Shown here one piece after another: positions 12,506 to 24,720 of a DNA stretch of 64,000 nt. Position numbers and translations under genes: made by a program. The DNA comes from Pegea sp. RAD2-039 (Eukaryota > Chordata > Thaliacea > Salpida > Salpidae): NCBI GenBank assembly GCA_034620365.1, contig JAQGEQ010000201.1, positions 372,001 to 436,000 of the forward strand, written 5' to 3'. A model generated the notes under the pieces. The model searched no databases, had not been told where the DNA came from, and saw only the letters and a program-made list of their open reading frames with translations. Position 1 is the first letter of the stretch. Each line of letters begins with the position of its first letter.

Positions 12506-13096
12506 TATTGTTTTATTGGTTAGACTTACATGATTTATTATAATTCATGAATATATAATTGGTTATAAGGGATTTAATTTAAAAAGAAAAGTTGGTTTAA
12601 TTCTATAAGTAATGAATTAAAATTATAAAAAGTTTTTCTAAACAGTGATTTATATTTCATGCCTTTGATGTTATTTAAGTATTTATTCGTAATTATATAA
12701 TTATATTCAACTTGATGGCTGTTTGCAATGTTTACAACATTTTATATCATATGCTTGTCTTGATAACAATTGAAAACTAAAGGTGATGATCCAATCTATT
12801 TTTTCCAGATAAAGATTAACTTTTGTTTTAATGAAATTCAAAGTATTTGTTTCGTACATTTTTAAAAATATTCTTCTTTACCAAAGGACTCTTTATCTAA
12901 AAAAAAATAACTTAATAATATTCTTTATCATTATGTACATAGTTTTTGTTTTATAAAACATAGATTTACAAAGTTAAGCCAAAAATATTTGATAAATTAA
13001 AACATTATCTACCTAGGCGCTGATTAATAATTAACTTATTGTTGTAGTTAATCAGTTTTATTTAAATCATTTGTTTATAATGAATAGTAAAGTATT
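12506..13096. other. Intergenic, MMAA upstream region
   Basis: AT-rich spacer of about 590 bp with no recognised gene. It must contain the promoter of the intronless MMAA gene. I see no clear core promoter element. Confidence 0.4.
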
Positions 13097-14311
13097 ATGA
13101 TAAATTTAGGATTTTTGCCTTCAAAACGTATTCAACTTTGTAATTTGAAATCAATCAGAAAATATTTGACAGCAAACTTCAGCAATGATGGATTTGATAA
13201 ATCAATTCTTGCTAATCCATCTCAGATCAAAAAAGTCTTTGATGCAAGCTCATATGAAAACCGAACAATCCAAAGGTTGATTCAAGGAATCAAAGACAAG
13301 AGAAGAGCTGCTCTAGCTGAATCTATAACTCTTGTTGAGTCCACACATCATGTAAAAAAGCTAATGGGTCAAGTTCTTCTCCAAACTATCTTGTCTGACA
13401 AACAACTTCAGCCTTGCCCTTCAATCAAGCGGAGGTGTGGACATTTACTGGCAGAGGCTGCCAATGAAGAGGACCACAACTCAACTCTTAGAATTGGGAT
13501 AACTGGACCTCCTGGAGCAGGTAAATCCACTTTTATTGAAACTTTTGGACTCTTCCTCGTGCATGAAGTTGGACTCCGTGTTGCTGTCCTTGCTATTGAT
13601 CCCTCATCCAGTCGAACCGGAGGATCGTTGCTAGGAGACAAAACTCGAATGGCCGGACTGTCATTGGAGCCAAACGCATATGTGAGACCCACATCTGCCC
13701 GAGGAGTTATGGGTGGGGTCGGTCGCAATACGACGGAAGCGTTGATGCTTTGTGAGTCATCTGGTTATGATGTAGTGATCGTTGAGACTGTCGGAGTTGG
13801 TCAAAGTGAGGTGATGGTAGCAGATATGACGGATCTATTCCTACTTCTCATTCCTCCTGCTGGTGGTGATGAGTTACAGGGATTAAAACGTGGAATTGTT
13901 GAAAATGTTGATTTGGTTCTTGTTAATAAATCTGATGGAGATCTTCTTGCAGCTGCCCGCCGGATTCAAACTGAATATACTAGCGCACTCAAATTCATTC
14001 CTCATCGACGTCATAATTGGCATCCAGTCGTATCCCGTGTATCTTCACTCACATCCGAAGGAATCAGTGATGTATGGAAGATCATACTTCGCTTCTATGA
14101 CGTCATGAGCGCAAAAGGAGAGCTGAAAGAGGAGAGAAGAAGACAACGGAACCAGTGGATGTGGAATCATCTGAGGAGTGATGTTTTTTATCGCTTCCAG
14201 CAGCATCCATCTGTTGATCTTCTGATCCCGCGCATCAAGACTCTTGTAGATGCAGGAATCATCACTCCAGGAATAGCATCTGATGTTCTTTTAAATCAAT
14301 TCTTTACTTAG
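13097..14311 (+). CDS. MMAA: Methylmalonic aciduria type A GTPase (ArgK/MeaB family)
   Basis: Single uninterrupted frame of 404 aa; human MMAA is about 418 aa. This mitochondrial G3E-family GTPase is a chaperone of methylmalonyl-CoA mutase: it gates adenosylcobalamin loading and protects the mutase from inactivation. The N-terminal ~30 residues are basic and hydroxylated with no acids, as expected of a mitochondrial presequence. The P-loop GPPGAGKS is at 137-144, the switch/Mg region DPSSSRTGGSLLGDKTRM at 168-185, ETVGVGQSE at 230-238 and the guanine-specificity motif NKSD at 277-280. The C-terminal helical dimerisation extension is present. It has no intron while the other long conserved genes here have 5 to 27 exons, and it is visibly GC-richer than its surroundings. 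That fits a retrotransposed replacement copy or lineage-specific intron loss. The antisense frame at 13408-13728 is a shadow. Confidence 0.95.
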   Translation: MINLGFLPSKRIQLCNLKSIRKYLTANFSNDGFDKSILANPSQIKKVFDASSYENRTIQRLIQGIKDKRRAALAESITLVESTHHVKKLMGQVLLQTILSDKQLQPCPSIKRRCGHLLAEAANEEDHNSTLRIGITGPPGAGKSTFIETFGLFLVHEVGLRVAVLAIDPSSSRTGGSLLGDKTRMAGLSLEPNAYVRPTSARGVMGGVGRNTTEALMLCESSGYDVVIVETVGVGQSEVMVADMTDLFLLLIPPAGGDELQGLKRGIVENVDLVLVNKSDGDLLAAARRIQTEYTSALKFIPHRRHNWHPVVSRVSSLTSEGISDVWKIILRFYDVMSAKGELKEERRRQRNQWMWNHLRSDVFYRFQQHPSVDLLIPRIKTLVDAGIITPGIASDVLLNQFFT

Positions 14312-14340
14312 ACGTTAAATACTTAGATGTTTGTAGCCAC

Positions 14341-14460
14341 TGAATTGGTTCGACTGAATGATTCGACTGATTGATTCGACTGAATGATTCGACTGATTGA
14401 TTCGACTGAATGATTCGACTGATTGATTCGACTGAATGATTCGACTGATTGATTCGACTG
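14341..14460. repeat. Minisatellite, 13-bp unit in a 26-bp higher-order pattern
   Basis: After one divergent 14-bp unit come eight exact 13-bp units that alternate strictly between TGAATGATTCGAC and TGATTGATTCGAC, giving four copies of a 26-bp dimer. It begins 30 bp after the MMAA stop codon, so it probably lies in that gene's 3' UTR. Confidence 0.95.
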
Positions 14461-15129
14461 TTTTTCCTTTAAGTGCTTCTCAGCTTCAACTTACAAACAC
14501 TAACATCTTTAGCACTTTTTGATGGTTGTTTTATTTTTTACGGACCGCCAACAATAAAATGAGTTTACTCAAAAAAGCTTCTTTTAACATATTTATCGAT
14601 TTTCACCAGAAAAAAGCTTCAAATTGAATTAAAATTTTGAGCATTTTAAAAAGCATGTAACTTCAAGCACAACTATTTGCAGTTGGCAACAAAAAAAATA
14701 TTTTTTTTTCCTTTTCAGTCTAACAAAGATGTGGCAAACGGATTGGTTGATTTTATTTGTTTAAATCTCGGGTGAGCAAGTAAAGCTTCATTCATAAAAT
14801 TGAGGGCGATGAGGTGTTAGTTGGTGTGTCAGCAAGATACTAATAGTCAAGATGAACTTTTTGCAAAAAATTTTTTTGAAAGTTTTTCATTATTTGTTAA
14901 CAATATTCAAAAAATGAGAAATAATTTTACCAGGAAGCTAAAAACTCTAAATCACTAACAACGATTTTCAACTTGATGATAAGCTTACTAGAAATGGAAT
15001 TTCCGTTAATGCTTGCTATTATCAAAATTCATGTTTTTAAAATCAGTATTTTGCATTTAAGAGTTTTTTAAACACGTTTAAGTTTTTGAAAAATTCTTCT
15101 AATATCGTACTACTGATAAACTTCCACTA
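14461..15129. other. Intergenic between MMAA and TRPA1
   Basis: About 670 bp, AT-rich, without recognised genes. It contains the presumed MMAA poly(A) site (AATAAA near 14554) and the upstream region of the TRPA1-like gene. Confidence 0.45.
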
Positions 15130-18100
15130 ATGGATTCTGATGAAGATTCTGTAGGATCTACTAGATTACCTGGAGAAGTTACTGAGAACGAAGGAAGAAG
15201 TTATATGGGTAAATAAAGTATCTTGTCTTCACTACATTTATTTCTTAGCTACTATAACTACAACTTATGAAACTTATTTTCAATTTCTTTTATGTATGCT
15301 TGAATGAATACAAAGAAGAAAGTTTATGGTTTCTTTTAAATGTTGTAGCGTTGACTTTGTTTGAGTTTTTGTTTTGTTTGAAAGAACGGTTATTGTAAAT
15401 GTAAAGAAAGTTTTTTTTTTGTTCACAATGTGTAGTTAATGATTAAAGTTTTTTGCCACCTAACTTTTTGACATTTTTTTAAAGCTTTTTATAAATAAGT
15501 TAATTTTCTAAACAAACTTTCATGAATAGAATTTCTCCTTTTTCAGGGTTGAAAGTAGAACAAGATGGTAGAATTGATACAAGAGAAAACAAGGTATATG
15601 CAGAAACCTTTTTAAAAACAAGATTTATTTGTTAAATGTTTATTTATGTAATGAATAACATTAGTCCTTATTTATTCTGAATAAGTTTTAGTTTAATGTT
15701 AAACATTTTTTTCAACAAAATATCTATCACTTCAAACCTAAAGGTCAAAACTAAGGTCTTAAATAGATCTCTTAGATAGAAACATGTTCACAGGGACAAA
15801 TGGAGAATAATTTAAAAGATCAGATGACTTCGTTTGTGAGTGATTCAAACTCATTTACTGTACCATCTACACCAAATACTCACGTAGCTGTTAGCGCAAA
15901 AGAGTTGTCTAAAACTGTGGTATCGTCAATAAACGCTTTGTAAGTTTCAACTTAATAACATTTAAAAAAAGTTCAGAATTTTGTTAATTATAACTTTATC
16001 TGATAAAATGTTTGATAAACAGTTAAAATAGGCTACAAATGATTAAATCCTCTAAATCAATTCAATAAATACCTTCATAATACTAAGTTGAAGCATTTTT
16101 ATTTTGTAGCTTGCATAGTTTGTTTATCGACTGACTGTAAAGCGATCAAGTTTTTACTATTCTGAAATATGATCTTTTTTTTATTAAGATATTACCTTAT
16201 TCTCTTGTGAATAAGAAAACACTTCTAAATTACATTCAATTAATTGATCAAGTGTAATCTACTGCTCAATAACTAGTTGTTGGTTTATAAGTGAATGTAA
16301 GTGAATATTATTACTGTCAGTTGTCAAGTTGGTTAATATTTGTTTCTATTAAAGTTTAGTACCTTTTCAAGGAATGTCTATTTTTTTACTCATATTTTTA
16401 GAAACGTTTTTGAAAATGTGTTATAATAAAAACATATTTTTTTATGATGCAAGCTTTTTGTATATAACCATATATAAAATTACAAATAAGTTTGTTTAGT
16501 TCCATCTACCATTTAACAAATAATCTAACTGTTGGTTGTTTTGTCTTATTTTCAAAAGTAGTAAGTTTGTTTTAAGTGAGGTAAAAGCATTTTGTAACCG
16601 ATAATCTTAATAATTTTTTAGTTAATTCTATCTTAAAAAAGTTAAAACTTACATTTTTCAATCTCATTATTTGTAGCGATACCGCAAGAAACGAAAGTTT
16701 AATGTTAAAGGAAGTAAGATTAGAACAATTTGACTTCGATGAAGCTGATTTACACGAAGTAGGTTTCAAATTGAAATGATAAGCTAAAATATCAATTAAA
16801 GAAAATACTTTATTGTAAGATTATAAAAATAAAATTATATATTCTTGCAGCTTGCAAAAGATGGAGACCACACCATGCTTGAGACAGTACTGGGTCGTAT
16901 GTCTATAGACAAAGCAGTGAGGCGTGTAAACAAAAAAGATGGTGACAGATACACACCATTACACTATGCTGTCCGTTATTGTCACATCGATTCATGCCAT
17001 ACTTTGAAAAAATTTAAAGCAGGTTTGCAGTTATTGAATTTTGTGAAAAATTGTTCTTTAAATTATTATAAACTATTTTTACGAAGATGTACATGCTAGA
17101 GGAGATGATGGTGTGACTGCATTACATATTGCTGCTAAGTTTAAGCCTCGCAAAGAAAAAGTTGACGATGAAAATGTAATTAATTTACAAATTATATTAT
17201 TTATGTTCATTAAAAAGTATAATTATTTATTACCAATTATCTTAATTTGAATATTTTCCTAAAATATAATAGTTTCATTTTGTTTGAAGAAATTTGTAAT
17301 TTTAGTTGGCTATTTCATATTTTAACACAATTATTTCTAACTATATATCCCATGTAATTATCTGCTAAAAGTTTAATTAATATTTTCCATATTTTCAACT
17401 TATTACTGAAAACTATAAGATACAGTTATTTACTCAAAGTAATGCAGATGCAATCGTTTAATCGAATATTTGTTAAACTTGTTTCCATTATTTAACTGAA
17501 GGATGGGAACGACAACAGTGGTGATGAAGATGATCTCCGGTTACAAGACTTCAATCGAAAATGTGTCGATTTTTTGTTAACAAATGGGTCACGTGTCAAC
17601 GATAAAGACTTTTATGGGTTGACTGCTCTACATCATGCTGCAATGAGAGGAAATTATGACTGCGCAAAAATGCTGCTGCAACATCCAGATACAAATATAG
17701 AGGTTCATCAATGTTGATCTTAAATCTTCTGAAAATTAATCGTTGATTTGCTGATCTCTTCTAAATAGGCTACAGATAAGCAGCTGATGACTCCTCTCCA
17801 TGTTTCCTCCGTCTATGGAAACGTGAATATATTTGAGTTACTTGTTAACTACAATGCAAACATTAGATGTAGAGATGAAGATAATGGAACTCCTCTTCAG
17901 TTTGCAGCAGCTGAAGGCAACTTACAGGTGGCTGTTTATATCAAACGTTTTTATCATTCATAAGTTACTAAATATTAAATACTATATTAAATATTAAAAG
18001 ATTTAAAATATTCTATTTGATCATCTTTACTCTCAAATAATCGAAATTATAATGTTCCTACATCAAGTTAAAAGTACTTTCTCAATACTTTTTTTAACGA

Positions 18101-21100
18101 AATAAATCCAATTATTCTTTTTGCAGATTGTAAAGTTAATTTTGAAAACAATCAAAGAAAAAAACGGGGAAAAGGCGTTGATAGAAATGCTCAGAGAAAC
18201 TGATAATGATGGATCTACTGCTCTTCATCTCTGCATCGGGAATGGACATCTAGAAGTTACAAAGGAAATTATAAATTGTGCTTTAAGCCATGGTTCGTAT
18301 ATTAAAGTTTTTAAATCAACAAAATTCTATGAACGATTTTTTCACTTTGAAATTGTTCTTAAAAATAAATTTCAAGAAAGCAAAGTTCCTTGACATAATA
18401 TTTACATTAAAACAAAACTATATATTCTTTATGGAATAGGTAACGCTGCGGCGTTGAATGTTAAACGTAACAACAAAGAAACACCTCTTCATATTGCTTC
18501 AAGTAATGGTTACTTGGAAATAGTTCAACATCTTGTGTCAAATGGTGCAAAAGTTAATGTTAAAGATGAGAACTTTGCAACACCTTTACTACTCGCTTCA
18601 CAACGTAACCATTTCCAGATAGTTGAATACCTCATCGGCGTGTAAGTTTCTTCTTTTTCTTGCTTTTCTACTTCAGAAAGAATTTCAAAACTTATAATTT
18701 TTGTTTTGCTCAACAACTTAAGTTCTTATATCGACAAGTATTTAGTTTACACTTTTTGTTGGAATATATTACTTATGAATCGTTTTATGCTCTCTCTACA
18801 AAGAGCAAATAATCCAAAGATATTTTCATATTACGAAACACAAAGTTGTAATTGTCTCATCATTTGTTGATCAGTGGCGCGAAGCTGGAGTCTCATGATG
18901 TCGATAACTTTACTCCTCTGCTTCTGGCTGCAAATTATGGACATACTGAAACAATTTCAGTTCTTCTTCGTCATAAAGCGGATGTAACTTCTTGTGATAA
19001 GTATGATAAATCCGTGTTGTTTCAATGTGCTGAAGAAAATAGAGCTGACGCTCTTCAAGTAAGACTCAATTTTCGGGAATTTTTATTTTCGACAAAAAAC
19101 TTCTAAAAGTTTCAAACTCAATTTTTGATCCAAATTTTTTTTTTAAAGATTTTTTTGAAAAATAAAAAAGCTAAAAAACTGGTAGAAAATACAGATAGAT
19201 ATGATAACACCCCACTTCATATAGCTGCTTCTGAAGGTCACCTGCAAATTGTAAAAGTAAAGACTACTGATGGTTTAGTTTTTTTGTTAAAGTTTATAAA
19301 TATTTCTAATTTTAAGATATTACTTGAAGCAAATGTTGCAATTGATCCTAAAAATGAAGATGAACAAACTCCTTTGCATCTGGCTGCTGATCAGGGTCAT
19401 ATCCACATCATTAATTTGTTAGTGAAGAAGAAGAAAGACATTATGCAAGATGATGATGAGAATGGAGATACTCCTTTACATCTAGCAGCTCTAAAAGGAA
19501 GAACAAATTGTGTGAAAGAACTTGTAAAGCTTGGTGCAAGTATTACAGCTAGGTTTGAAACTTCCTTCTTTACTTAGTTTGATGACTTCTATTTTTAACC
19601 GCGTTGTTGGATTTGTTTATTTATTTGGAAATTTTATTGTTTATATCAGAGTCTTATAACTTCTGAAAAACTCTTAATCTTTATTTAATTTTAAAAATGA
19701 AGAAATTCAAAACAATGGACTCCACTGGATTGTTGCGCTTATGCTGGCATGAAAAATTCTGCAGTGGTTCTTTTAGAAGCAGATGCTCCTGTAGATCCCA
19801 AGGACAAGCGGAAAGTAACACCTCTACATCTTGCTTGTCAACAAGGACATGAAGAATTAGTTAATCTTCTCATCAAGTAACTTATCTTGCTTCAGCAAAC
19901 ATTAAACGGTTGCTTGATGGTGTGTTTTGTAGGTGGAAGGCAGATGTTTCGAACCGTTCACAATCTGGTAAAAATGCTCTTGATTTTGCAATTGACAGTA
20001 ATCATGCGGATTGTGCGAGAGCTATCATTAATAGCGAGTTTTGGCGGGAAGCTTTGAAAAATCGGAGTAAAGATTATGGAATAGGTGATTTATTAAAGAT
20101 TAAATATAAGAATCGAGATAACAGTTTAAAGTAAAATTTAATTCTAAATGTTTCAAGTTTTTAAAGTATTTGATATTTGCTTAATAGAAGAACAAATAAG
20201 CACACCGATGAGAAAACTCATCAAAAAGATGCCAGGTGTTGCTGAAGATGTTTTTGTGAAATGTATTTCAACAAACGGGAAAAATCCTGAGGATATCAGA
20301 TATGAAGTCAGAATTCTTTCAATTAATTATTAGAAAATAATTTTTGTAGTTTGATAATAATTTCTAAATTATTTTATATAAAAATTAATAATTGAAGGTG
20401 ACTTTTGATTATGAATTCCTGGATGATGAATATTCAAATGTTTATTGGAAGGGAATCGAAGACTTCACTTCTGAATTCAGTTTTAATATCACTGAAGCAT
20501 CAGATAAAGTAAATCAAACATCTCTATATTTGTTGTGAATCATACATTTAATGATTTCAATCAGAATTCTTTTTCCACTCAGAATAATAACTTTGTTTTA
20601 TAGTAATGTCATAAGCTGTTTGTGAAATATTTCGATAATTTTTATCGAATCAATAATTTTTTGAATAATAATTTGTAAAATTCTAATTAATTAATGAAAT
20701 AATAAAACAAAATTTACGTTTTGCTGAGATGTAAAATGTATACGAAAGAATGTAATAATTATAAAACTATTATAATAGAATGTATATAATTATAAAATAA
20801 TTAATTATAATAAAACATTTTCTCGTGTAGTAAGTTGCAATAATATTTAGAAATAATTGAAATATAATTGCAGAGTTTCAAAGAAACAGACAGATGTTCA
20901 ACTTCTTCAATTATCACTAATGATTCTGTATGATTTGCATGCAGAATAATTTTATTATTTTTTATTATTTTATTTTTACAATTATCAATTTTATTGGCTT
21001 CAATTTTTTTCTACTTTTCTTTTTTATGTTTACAATTTTTTTTTAGTTTTTCAATAATTTAGGCGAAATATTAGCCAGGCTATCACTTGCAACATTTTAC

Positions 21101-23665
21101 AATTGTAGATATACGATGATGATGGTAGGCTGGTACATGGAGTTACTACATATGCAAAAGAAGCAAGTCTGTTACAAGACAATCATCCACTAATGATTAT
21201 GGTACATCTCTTTTTCATGTTATTTTTGAATTCCAAAAATTAAGGAAACTTAAAGCAGAATACTTCGAAACTTGGCACAAAAAAATTGAATTGCTAAAAA
21301 TTTAACAACTTTTTTTTGTTAATTTGTTTTTTGACAAATATTAGTTTTAAGTATTTCTTGACGCAATAGATTAAAAAAACTAATGGTTTGAAATTTCTAA
21401 ATCAACGTATTGCTTTACAAAAATCATAGAAATCTTTCATAAATTACAACTCAGTTTTGTTAGAACTTTAAAAAATCTCCATAAAATTGACAGTTTTGAA
21501 ACAATTTCGAATTTTTAGGAGCAGAAAAAGTTTATTGTAACATTTCATGCTCACTTAAATCTCTTTTTCTTATTCTTTTGGTAATTGTAAACTGTTACTC
21601 AGGTGAAGTCCAAGAGAACATCATTGTTGAGAAATCCGTTGGTTGTCAGCTTACTTAATTTGAAGTGGAAATTGTATGGAAGATACTTCTATTACATCAG
21701 TTTGATTCATCTCATCCTTACTCTCGTTCTCATCAACTCATACATGTTGACGGTTCCTCCTCCTTTCGGAGTCAGTAAGTTTTTGTTGTCAGTTTTTATG
21801 AATGAGCTACTGAGTGATCAAACCATCATCTTTTACAAGAAGTTTTCTTTTTGTATTTAATTGAATCGTCAAATAACTTCTTGGAAATCTTTTTGTGATT
21901 TTTAAATTTTTTGTGTTTGATTCCCACGGAGCTTTTCTTATATTTTAGATTATGAGAAAAAGTATTTGTTGAAGTCATTTTGTACTTTAGTTGTTTGTTT
22001 GAAGTTCACAAATGTAAAGATTTATATAAGAAACTCTTTTTTAGATGAAACAGCTACATCTGCTTCTGGCTGTATCATAGTAGTTGACGTCTTACAAGAT
22101 GTTTGGGGATCTAGTTGTCCACGAATGTATCAAAATTGGCAAAATCCAGCTCAAGTCCTCATTTTTATATTCGCAGGTTTTGGATTGATAAAAGAGGTCC
22201 TATTTTTTAGATTGTTAATTTGTTGTTTGTAGATTTCTAAAATTTTCTATTATTAATTATCTTTTCAATAAATAAAATATGTTCATTAAAACAAATAAAA
22301 TTTTTAGCTCTATCAATTATTTTCTACTGGAGTTTATTACTTCAAAAGTTTGACGAACACAATCGAGTTACCTTTATACACTTTCTGTATTTTGGTTGTA
22401 ATTGATTTCAATACAGTGACTTACCAAAGAATGGTTAGTGACAAATTCATATTTCTACGATATTGGTTTATTCATCTTAGCAAGTGGAACACAAACTAAG
22501 CTTTGAACTTTTTTATGTTTAGAATTGGCAGTGGCAAGTAGGAGCTATTGCTATTCTGTTTTCTTGGGCAGCTTTAATTCTAAATATACAAAATCTTCCA
22601 AGATTTGGACTTTATGTTGTGATGTTTAGTGACGTTCTTCGCTCATTTTTATCTTTTCTATTAGTATTCTTCTTATTTATTTTTGGATTTGGTTTCACTT
22701 TTCATGTTCTGTTACAAAACCAGGTTTGTGAAGAAGTTTACTTTAAACAAATCAGCAAAAGTCATTTGAAGATCAATTACTGTTCATCTTTGTAACGAAC
22801 TTGTTGGTTCAACAGTATGCATTCAGCCGGTGGTGGGGTTCATTGATCAAAACATTTATCATGATGATCGGAGAATTTGAATATAGTGATATGTTTATAA
22901 CTGAATACACTGACAATACATTCGTAGCAAAAGTAAATCAAATCACTTTTATTAATTTAATACAAATATAAATTTTTATCACCAAGAATCAATTATTTGT
23001 TCATAAAACTCATCAAATCTTACTCCAATATTATAGGTCAACTACAATGCGGTCACCAATATTATGTTTGTCGTCTTTGTGATTGTCATGAGCATTGTGA
23101 TCATGAACTTACTGGTATTGTTTCAAACTCTTTCTGTTTTGATATAAAATCTCATATTTTATTTCGTTGAACTCTTTCTGTAGATCGGTTTGGCTGTGGA
23201 CGATATCAAAGAGGTACAAGACAATGCAGAGTTGACTAGCCTCGCCATGCAAGTAAAACTTACGCTTGACGTTGAGTATACTTTGCCAGAATGGCTCCGA
23301 CGTAAATTGATGAGAAAATATCGTAAATATCGACCAAATAGGTATAAAAAAGCTGCACCAGTCATTAGATGGTTTAAAAAAGAAAACTATCTCGACCATA
23401 ATAGTTTATCAGAAGCTCTACGATCTGAAAAAGTAAATCTTTTTGTGTTTACGAATTTTGAATCTCAGTAATTAATGCTTTTTTTTAGTCTGATTTAGAA
23501 AACGTTGAATCAAAAGTTGAGGCTGTACAGAATAAACTGAAAGATGTAAAGATAACTTTGAATAAATTTCGAGTGGAAACCAAGAATCTAACATTAATTA
23601 CAAAAGCAATCGCAAAGCATCTTGAAGTTGATATCGCGGATCATCAAGAAAACAACGATCAATAA
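15130..23665 (+). CDS. TRPA1: TRPA1-type ankyrin-repeat cation channel
   Basis: Twenty-seven exons: 15130-15208, 15547-15593, 15794-15939, 16677-16758, 16851-17022, 17087-17175, 17502-17702, 17769-17927, 18127-18292, 18440-18641, 18875-19058, 19149-19256, 19317-19552, 19703-19876, 19933-20084, 20188-20306, 20398-20508, 20874-20927, 21109-21201, 21603-21774, 22045-22196, 22308-22433, 22523-22723, 22816-22932, 23037-23114, 23184-23432, 23489-23665. Total 3846 nt, 1281 aa. After ~118 unordered residues comes a long ankyrin stack with many TPLH(L/I)AA motifs (to about residue 760). The linker STPMRKLIKKMPG, then six transmembrane segments from residue ~886, follow. The pore helix and filter read KTFIMMIGEFEY (E1095 at the usual Asp/Glu site). 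S6 runs into NLLIGLAVDDIKEVQ, the TRPA1 TRP-like helix, then a C-terminal coiled coil. Plasma-membrane non-selective Ca2+ channel; family roles are irritant and thermal sensing. Sensor cysteines need an alignment. Confidence 0.93.
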
Positions 23666-24479
23666 ATTCTCTTTGATTTTCTTTATTGTAGTTTACATTT
23701 ATTCATTCTGTACACATTTTCTAGATATCTAAATCGAATTCAATTTATTTTAGACTTTAATTTTGTCTTTTCTTTTTTCGAATCTCAATAAAACTTTTTG
23801 ATAGTCTTTATTATGATCAATGTCTGTTTATAACAGTTGTAATGAGCAAATTTTATTTGCTAAGATGTTTGTTTTTGTATCAGTAAAAATTTCATCAAAT
23901 TTGATGATAAAACTAGTAGCTGTAGTTATAAATGAAAGAACTGCTGGTTACAAGTTGTATTTAATAAATGAGCTAAGTATCCTTTTTGAAAGAAACAGCC
24001 AGTGAGTTAAACCATTGATATGATTACCCTTGAAATTAAATAATTCATTTGATTAAAAATTTCTTCCAAAATATCTGTGAAAAACTTTTAGATATTTATA
24101 AAAACTAAATTGTTCTGATAGCTGGAAACAAACTTACAAAAGAAATGATAGAATCAGGTTTAGTATTTGATCAAATACAAGTAGAAATCTGTTAAAGCTA
24201 AGTTCAAAGCATACGTTAAGAAAAAGTGTTTGCTCTCAAATCAATCATTACTCTAAAAAAGTTGCTCCATCTATTTATAAAGTTGGTTATAAAACTGTTA
24301 ACTTAAAAAATCAGCACAGCTCAAAGCTGGAATAAATGCTAATAAGTAAATTAATTAATATCATTTTAATATTATAATCGTAATTCGTAAGAGTAGTTTT
24401 TATACAAAAACAAAAGTTAAATTGCAACTTAGATTTTATAAAATGACAAAATCAAAAGTTATATAAAAATTGTCATTCA
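23666..24479. other. TRPA1 3' UTR and spacer
   Basis: AT-rich. AATAAA near 23788 is a likely poly(A) signal for the channel gene. The short frame at 23820-24005 has no recognisable similarity and is probably chance. Confidence 0.45.
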
Positions 24480-24720
24480 GATTTCTCAGAGTTTCCTGAA
24501 AAGTATATCCCCGCTTTCCAGGGCGCCACTAACTTTGGATATCTTTTCCGATCGTGAAGTTTTTTCACGTACCTCAGGTCATCTAGCTAAAAGAACGTTA
24601 CTCAGTGAGTGGATCTAATGTGGTGAAGAGGATCCACTTGCAAAGCAATGTAGCCAGGAACATGATGGCATCCTTAAAAGTTCTTAACCTTTACTCTCCT
24701 GCTACAATTATAAGTCAAAG
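24480..24720. ncRNA. Candidate structured non-coding RNA or unknown repeat
   Basis: A GC-richer island of about 240 bp inside AT-rich spacer, with no useful reading frame. It contains two perfect stem-loops. The first is CGTGAA (24553-24558) with TTCACG (24564-24569) and a 5-nt loop. The second is AGTGGATC (24608-24615) with GATCCACT (24631-24638) and a 15-nt loop, extendable by two G-U pairs. I compared it from memory with the major and minor spliceosomal RNAs, U3 and RNase P and saw no match, and there is no B box. It could be a species-specific ncRNA or an undescribed mobile element. Strand is unknown. Confidence 0.35.

Noticed and set aside
13408-13728. Antisense 106-codon frame in MMAA
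   Set aside because: It is a mirror of the GTPase coding strand, whose conserved motifs explain the openness; no independent domain.
14341-14460. CRISPR-like array
   Set aside because: Units are contiguous without unique spacers in a eukaryotic genome; it is a minisatellite.
16572-16769. Minus-strand frame in the TRPA1 locus
   Set aside because: Overlaps exon 4 of the channel on the opposite strand; shadow only. The same applies to 18525-18716 and 23109-23399.
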